From Psilocybe azurescens (lineage: Eukaryota; Basidiomycota; Agaricomycetes; Agaricales; Agrocybaceae): a stretch of DNA of 22,910 bases. The notes under the pieces were generated by a model. That model was given only the letters and a program-made list of their open reading frames with translations, did not search any database and was not told the origin of the DNA. Each line of letters begins with the position of its first letter. Position 1 is the stretch's first letter. This document shows positions 18,662 to 22,910 of this stretch, in pieces. The stretch lies in the NCBI GenBank assembly GCA_023853785.1, contig JAJIRX010000247.1:1-22910 (forward strand), given 5' to 3'. A program made the position numbers and the translations under genes.

Positions 18662-20160
18662 TCAGGTGGGGTATGTCACAAGGGCAACAAAGAAAAACAG
18701 AGGGCTATGGGTCCTCACATAGCTGGAGAGTGTGGTTCCAGAACAACTCTCATCATTATTGCCGGTTGTCAAAGCCATGGCCTGTTTCTCCCATAGATAG
18801 ATAGACCTATTGGAGGATGCTGCAATGAGCACTTTTTGACTTTCCGCCCAAGTGACTGTAACAGCTTGGGTCATATGTGTTTCTGATGTCCAAGACATAA
18901 GTTCAAAAAAATGTTCAGGGCGATGGAATAAACCAACCTTTATCACTAGAAGTAAGTGTTTGAAGAATATAATTGTTGGCTACATCAAAGATGTAGACTT
19001 TATTGGTGTGACTTCCACAAATTGATAGTTTCAATCCTTCAATGAATTTGCATTATTTGATGAAGTAGTGGAGCATGGTTGTGGAGTCTCCTACGGCAAG
19101 AGACTGAATGGGTGACATATCGGGAGGCTGGTAGACATCAAAATTTCTGTTGTTCAGGTTGTTGATGATCACGGCTGTTTGATCACTCGACAAAGCAATG
19201 GATCCGCTATGTAATTTATCAGCCATATGTAATGAGAGTGTGATGAAATACATACATCCTGCTAGCTAGTTCTTTGCTCCATAATATGTTGCTATTGGTG
19301 GCATCTCGACAATGACTAAGGCATTCATTAGCATTGTTAAATGATCGAGGTACATAACATATGCAATGCCGTCTTCTAATCCAAAAGACAAGAGATTCTG
19401 GCTCCTGGTGCTGTAGAAGATTACAGATGTGGGAATACCTGGTCGATTGCTAGGAGCTTCCCAGATGAGTCTCACCAAACCTGCTGAGGGCTCTTGGATA
19501 AGTCTTGGGAACAAGTGATACAAAGGATATATCTCACCGGCAGCTTTGATGTGGTACATCTTTACAGCACCTGAATGGCTGGAAGCTACCAGTCTGCCAT
19601 TGATCTTGTCAAACGCCACGTTCTCCACTGTATCATTTGGGGTGAAAAGTTGTGTCATGGTCCCACATTCTGCAAATGGCTTTGAAAATGGTAAGAACAG
19701 AAAAACATTGCATTGACTGCTTGACCAACCTTGACAGACCAAGAGTCCATGATAAAGATACTTAGACTGCCTACAACAGATCCTACACACAGCACCGTTA
19801 TGGCTTCCCTCGCAGGCAACTCAGCATATGCCCAGGCAAGGCAGGTAACTTGGCCCCAGCCTTTATTTTCCAAGACCTGTTCTGTTTGGAATGTTTCTGT
19901 GTTCCAAACAAATACCTTGTTGCTGTCACCTAAATTCTCATTTTAGCTAGATTATACCAAGTCAAAACATGGCTGAACATACTGGCAGCGAGCAAGAATT
20001 TTGCATTATTGGAAAAGAGTAAATGGTCAATATGTTCCACCCCAGGTTCTTGAGCTCCTTTGCGAGGAAAAATGAAGCATTCTAAGTCAAAGGTTAGCAC
20101 AAATGTCATCTCCTCGAAGGTGTGTACTCGCCAGATTCATATCTTAGAAGTTAAACAGGA
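18662..20160 (-). pseudogene. WD40-repeat protein, frameshifted
   Basis: WD40 propellers are interaction scaffolds; the partner here is unknown. From about 20082 the minus strand reads CFIFPRKGAQEPGVEHIDHL, LFSNNAKFLLAASMFSHVLT, then after a shift DSNKVFVWNTETFQTEQ, GWGQVTCLAWAYAEL, VGSVVGSLSIF. It continues TVENVAFDKINGRLVASSHS, SVIFYSTRSQNLLSFGLEDG, HSGSIALSSDQTAVIINNLN, then VLIAASSNRSIYLWEKQA. Repeated GH-like/strand patterns with VFVW and IYLW dipeptide-type ends support five or more blades. The end (SPLFFFVALV) is hydrophobic, like the C-terminal membrane segment I recall in mushroom WD40 proteins of this sort. Frameshifts occur near 19930, 19670 and 19250 and a gap near 18950. An acceptor TTTGACTTAG just upstream of 20082 suggests a short first exon near 20140-20096. 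Confidence 0.72.
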
Positions 20161-20257
20161 AATTGGCCTTGAAGTCGAGGTTGGTGAGTTTGATGTGAAA
20201 AGTGGGATGAGGGTGCTCTTAATCCAACATCGTTTATCTATAGTGAGCCAAGTATAA

Positions 20258-21080
20258 GCAAGTTCACATTGTGTCATTTTTGTCAGCTCACCTTTGGCAT
20301 TGGATCACCAGTGCACCACGACCAAGCCACTTCAAATTTTGTCTCCTTTGTCAAGTCTCCTTTGATGCTTGATCGCGGTACTTTCTCTCTTTACTATTCA
20401 AACACAATCATCACCTATATATGGTTTCCTTTGTCCAGTTTCCTTTGATACTGGATTGTGGTACACCATATTTCAATAAATCTCTATACAACTTTGGCTT
20501 TTTGTCACCCTTATTTTCTTTCATGATGCAGAAGGTAATTTTCGTCAAAAGTAATATATGATGCTATCTTATGGAGTATCTACTTGTGTCTTGAATTGCG
20601 ACAGTGATTTCATAGTGTACTGTTGGTGTGTTGTCGAAGAGGAAAGGAAACCGTGTGAATAAGCCTTGGGTGGCCTTTGTGGTGGGCGGATTTTCATGCT
20701 GCTAATGCCATCTTGCTGATTGCGGCATTGAAATCTGCTCTGTATAAGAAATTGAGCAATCAAAATTAAGGTCCCTTTCTGACCTTCCCTTTCTCCGTGT
20801 TACAAAGGGAATCTGAAAGGGCATTGTTCGAAGTTCCAGGCATGAGTGATATTTGGGTGTATGAAAGCAAGTTGAAAGCAAGGGTTTATTCCAGCTGCAG
20901 ATGAAAATGGACTTTGAAAGCAAGCTATGCAGTTCTTCCAATACCGTACCCAATATATTGCCATCTCTTTGCCTCACTCAGTGCATACATAAGAAAACTT
21001 AAATCTCATTTACTACCCAATTTATCCTTACCTTTTCTTTTTTCAATCTTAACTTAACAACTGCGATATTGCATATCTGT
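20258..21080. other. Gene-poor stretch with a diverged tandem duplication
   Basis: Two diverged copies of one segment, CTCCTTTGTCAAGTCTCCTT... at about 20343-20381 and TTCCTTTGTCCAGTTTCCTT... at about 20427-20464, are spaced about 84 bases apart. TATATATGG (about 20417) and AATAAA (about 20476) follow, which would suit a promoter and a polyadenylation site but prove nothing. Minus-strand frames at 20569-20763 and 20702-20977 have no known motif. Confidence 0.45.
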
Positions 21081-21094
21081 GGAATCCTTCATTA

Positions 21095-21869
21095 ATGCCT
21101 ATTTCGCGTATCACATTGCCTGTTCCTGGTGGAGCCTGGTGGAACCCTCTGTTATGTCAGAAGTACCTGGATCATACTTCACATATCCCCACCCTCAAGT
21201 CACATCTCACATCAATTTCTTTGCTGATATTTCGCCCTCCTCCAGCTGTTCCTAAGGTAGGAATGCGGATTAACTGGGACTTGCGAAGTCCTACCTCTAG
21301 TCCATCTTCCATAGCAAGCCCATTAGCCACTGATCCGTCAACACCACCTCCATCTAACCCACCCACCAGGACCATCCACTTTGCCCACAGCCAGACCATT
21401 GAGTGCACGAGCTGGTCCTTCAAGAGTGGTCATAATCTCCAAGCCCATAGGGGAACCTGGTTGCCCAGGCTCTGGTGGATTTAATTTGGAAGACATCCTC
21501 CAGAATACTTACAACTGGACTAAGAAGGATGTGGAAACATTGTTGGTGAGAGTTTACTCCTATGTTAGCAGATATCTGTTCTTAATATCTTACTCTATCT
21601 TGCAGGCTTATATCCACAGGGAAGCCACCAGGACACTTCAACTTAATGCTAGTTATTGCTCACAGAACCAGAAACTTATAAATAAGATCTGTGAGATGGT
21701 GTGATCTATTTTCACTTTAACTATGTGTATTGACTTTGCACAGGCCATGGACGCTGACCACTGGCCTGTATTGACCAGAGCAGAATTTTATGCTGATAAA
21801 GCCGAGGAGGTGCTTTTCAAAAAGCGACAGCATAGAAATTGTTGTCGCATATCAAAGGCGCTGCTGTGA
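21095..21869 (+). CDS. Agaricomycete hypothetical protein, three exons, possibly degraded at 5' end
   Basis: The best supported part starts near 21325: a Pro/Ser/Arg-rich stretch, then GEPGCPGSGGFNLEDIL and NWTKKDVETLL. Intron 1 (21546-21605) leads in phase to AYIHREATRTLQLNASYCSQ and INKICEM, and intron 2 (21699-21743) leads in phase to AMDADHWPVLTRAEFYADKA, ending at TGA 21867-21869. Two clean introns with no stop between them make this the healthiest gene in the window. The G(R/C)PG..GG(F/Y)NL motif followed by a helical domain is, from recall, a mushroom-specific family of unknown function. The upstream frame at 21095-21420 (MPISRITLPVPGG...) is open but in a different phase, so either another intron or a frameshift near 21330 separates them. 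The start is uncertain. Confidence 0.55.
21546..21605 (+). other. Intron 1 of the three-exon gene
   Basis: 60 bases, GTGAGA..TTGCAG; joins ..DVETLL to AYIHREA.. in phase. Confidence 0.8.
21699..21743 (+). other. Intron 2 of the three-exon gene
   Basis: 45 bases, GTGTGA..TGCACAG; joins ..NKICEM to AMDADHW.. in phase and removes the stop TGA at 21701-21703. Confidence 0.78.
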
Positions 21870-22590
21870 CAATGTAATGCTTTCCTCTTCTTTCCAACCT
21901 TCTCTAGCACCCAGTTTGTGCTTCAGCCTGCCAAGTTCTGCTCAACTGTAGCTCACATTTTCACCTATCTTGTTCAACCGCTCCTTGTATAAGCTTTCAA
22001 ATCTGTAGAATAATAACAAGATATAGATAGTATAATGTATTCCACAACAATTCCACAAATAAAGAGGACACCATGGACAAAAGCGTTAAGCGCCAAAGAT
22101 TTGGTTGTGGTGGAAATGCATAGGTAATTAATGTACTTGGGACAGCCAGGAATGATAATGAAATGTTCCCTTAACCCGTTGTTGTGTCAGTTTCTTCTCT
22201 CAATTTGGATGATTTTTTGCTGATTAGTGTTTGGTAGATCCATCAACTCTGAAGGAAGACGTTGAGCACCTCCACAAAAATGGTAAGTTTCAAAATTTTA
22301 TACCTAGTGGTCCTTCTCCTGTTGAAACCTCGATCATGCATGATATAGATAGCTAAGATGACAACAAGAAAGGATGCATTCCTTGATTCTTTGGCCAGCC
22401 CATCAGATGGATGTGCTTGTTGAATATGTGGTGTTGCAGCAATGTTGCCAGCACTTCGTGCAGGAGTGAGGGCAACTATACAGGTTTGTATATATATATT
22501 CTAAAACACACCGCTGAACTTGGTCAACTCCAAGTTACTCAAGCTACATTGCCTTTCTCTCTGACACATTTAATTCTACTGTGATCTTAG
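21870..22590. other. Intergenic, possible first exon of the CBM1 gene
   Basis: No clear gene. ATG at 22280 starts MVSFKILYLVVLLLL, which looks like a signal peptide but overlaps a donor-like GTAAGT. ATG at 22442 starts MLPALRAGVRATIQ and ends at a GT at 22484 whose removal (to the AG at 22590) would enter the CBM1 exon in the correct phase. Neither is convincing; the Cys-Gly-Gly that normally opens CBM1 is not visible. Confidence 0.3.
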
Positions 22591-22910
22591 GGTTGGGCAG
22601 GTGCAACGACCTTGCGTTTCTGGAGCTACGTGTATAGTCTCCAATCCATGTAAGTCTGATCACCATTGAATAGCTTTCATGCTATTGGATGATAACAATT
22701 GTTTGTTTAGACTACTCTCAATGCTTGCATGGTGTCCGTTTCAAGCTCATCAACCGCCATGGCCACAAAGCCAAGTTCCACCCCAATTACCACCCAATAA
22801 GCCTGCAACATCTTCTGTCCCATACGTCAATGTCTGATCCATCTCCTGCTTGCTCTGCAAGTCTCACTTCTAGGGTGACAGGAAAACTCTCACATGTCGG
22901 AATCAACATT
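22591..22910 (+). pseudogene. CBM1 cellulose-binding module plus Ser/Thr linker, frameshifted, runs off the window
   Basis: CBM1 is a fungal module of about 36 residues that anchors secreted enzymes to cellulose. Exon 22591-22649 reads GWAGATT, then with one surplus T near 22611 the frame changes to CVSGATCIVSNP. Intron 22650-22710 (GTAAGT..TTTAG) leads to YYSQCL. C-x5-C-x3-N-x-Y-x2-Q-C fits the CBM1 signature exactly, and GWxGxTT precedes it as usual. After QCL another frame change at about 22728 gives VSVSSSSTAMATKPSSTPIT, a typical O-glycosylated linker, which stops at TAA 22798-22800. The enzyme domain would lie to the right of the window. Two frameshifts in 140 coding bases point to a pseudogene unless the sequence has errors. 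Which enzyme it belonged to is unknown. Confidence 0.75.
22650..22710 (+). other. Intron inside the CBM1 module
   Basis: 61 bases, GTAAGT..TGTTTAG, splitting the NP|YYSQC part of the module; removal restores the signature. Confidence 0.85.

Noticed and set aside
20258..20520. Possible second LTR (TATATATGG, AATAAA, tandem CTCCTTTG segments)
   Set aside because: No TG..CA ends and no target duplication could be found.

Overview
The window looks like nuclear DNA of a mushroom-forming basidiomycete (Agaricomycetes). The coding relics have introns of about 45-60 bases with GT..AG ends, and several match protein families that I know mainly from repeat-rich agaricomycete genomes: an Spt5-like multi-KOW protein, proteins that travel with KDZ/CxC elements, a WD40 protein and a CBM1 cellulose-binding module. 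No species can be named. I see no tRNA, rRNA, CRISPR array or bacterial feature, and nothing that looks like an intact gene for a core cellular function. Almost every coding relic carries stops, frameshifts or insertions, so this is best read as a transposon graveyard with layered insertions. Family assignments come from recall and reading by eye; no search was run.

Layout. 1-1235 is a candidate terminal-inverted-repeat element. 1669-2560 (-) is the broken N-terminal half of a CxC5/CxC6-type, KDZ-associated protein. 2638-3400 (-) is a second broken gene of unknown function. 3400-5170 is pyrimidine-rich and has no gene I can support. 5180-6136 is a 5'-truncated Tc1/mariner copy. 6145-7377 and 11632-12909 are two copies of one 1.2-1.3 kb DNA transposon. 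Both have inverted ends, 8-bp target duplications, dense arrays of the 9-mer TGGA(C/G)TCCA, and the C-terminal piece of the same CxC-type protein family whose N-terminal half lies at 1.7-2.6 kb.

7386-10100 (-) is an Spt5-like NGN/KOW pseudogene, cut by a solo LTR (8250-8660) and hit near its 3' end by transposon copy 1. 10855-11460 (-) is another agaricomycete-specific gene relic. 11609-13748 is a nested insertion bounded by a 23-bp direct repeat. It holds transposon copy 2, a 579-bp MITE (13005-13583) and a split gene fragment. 13720-17432 (+) holds two decayed multi-exon genes, one coiled-coil and one acidic/Ser-rich. 17963-18320 (-) is a Cys-containing gene end. 18662-20160 (-) is a WD40 pseudogene. 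21095-21869 (+) is a three-exon hypothetical gene or relic. 22591 to the right edge (+) is a frameshifted CBM1 module with a Ser/Thr linker.

The most interesting thread is the transposon pair. Ends, target duplications, subterminal arrays and a transposase-like relic can all be read directly. They suggest that the agaricomycete CxC5/CxC6-type proteins may themselves be the transposases of a TIR element family with very unusual palindromic subterminal arrays.
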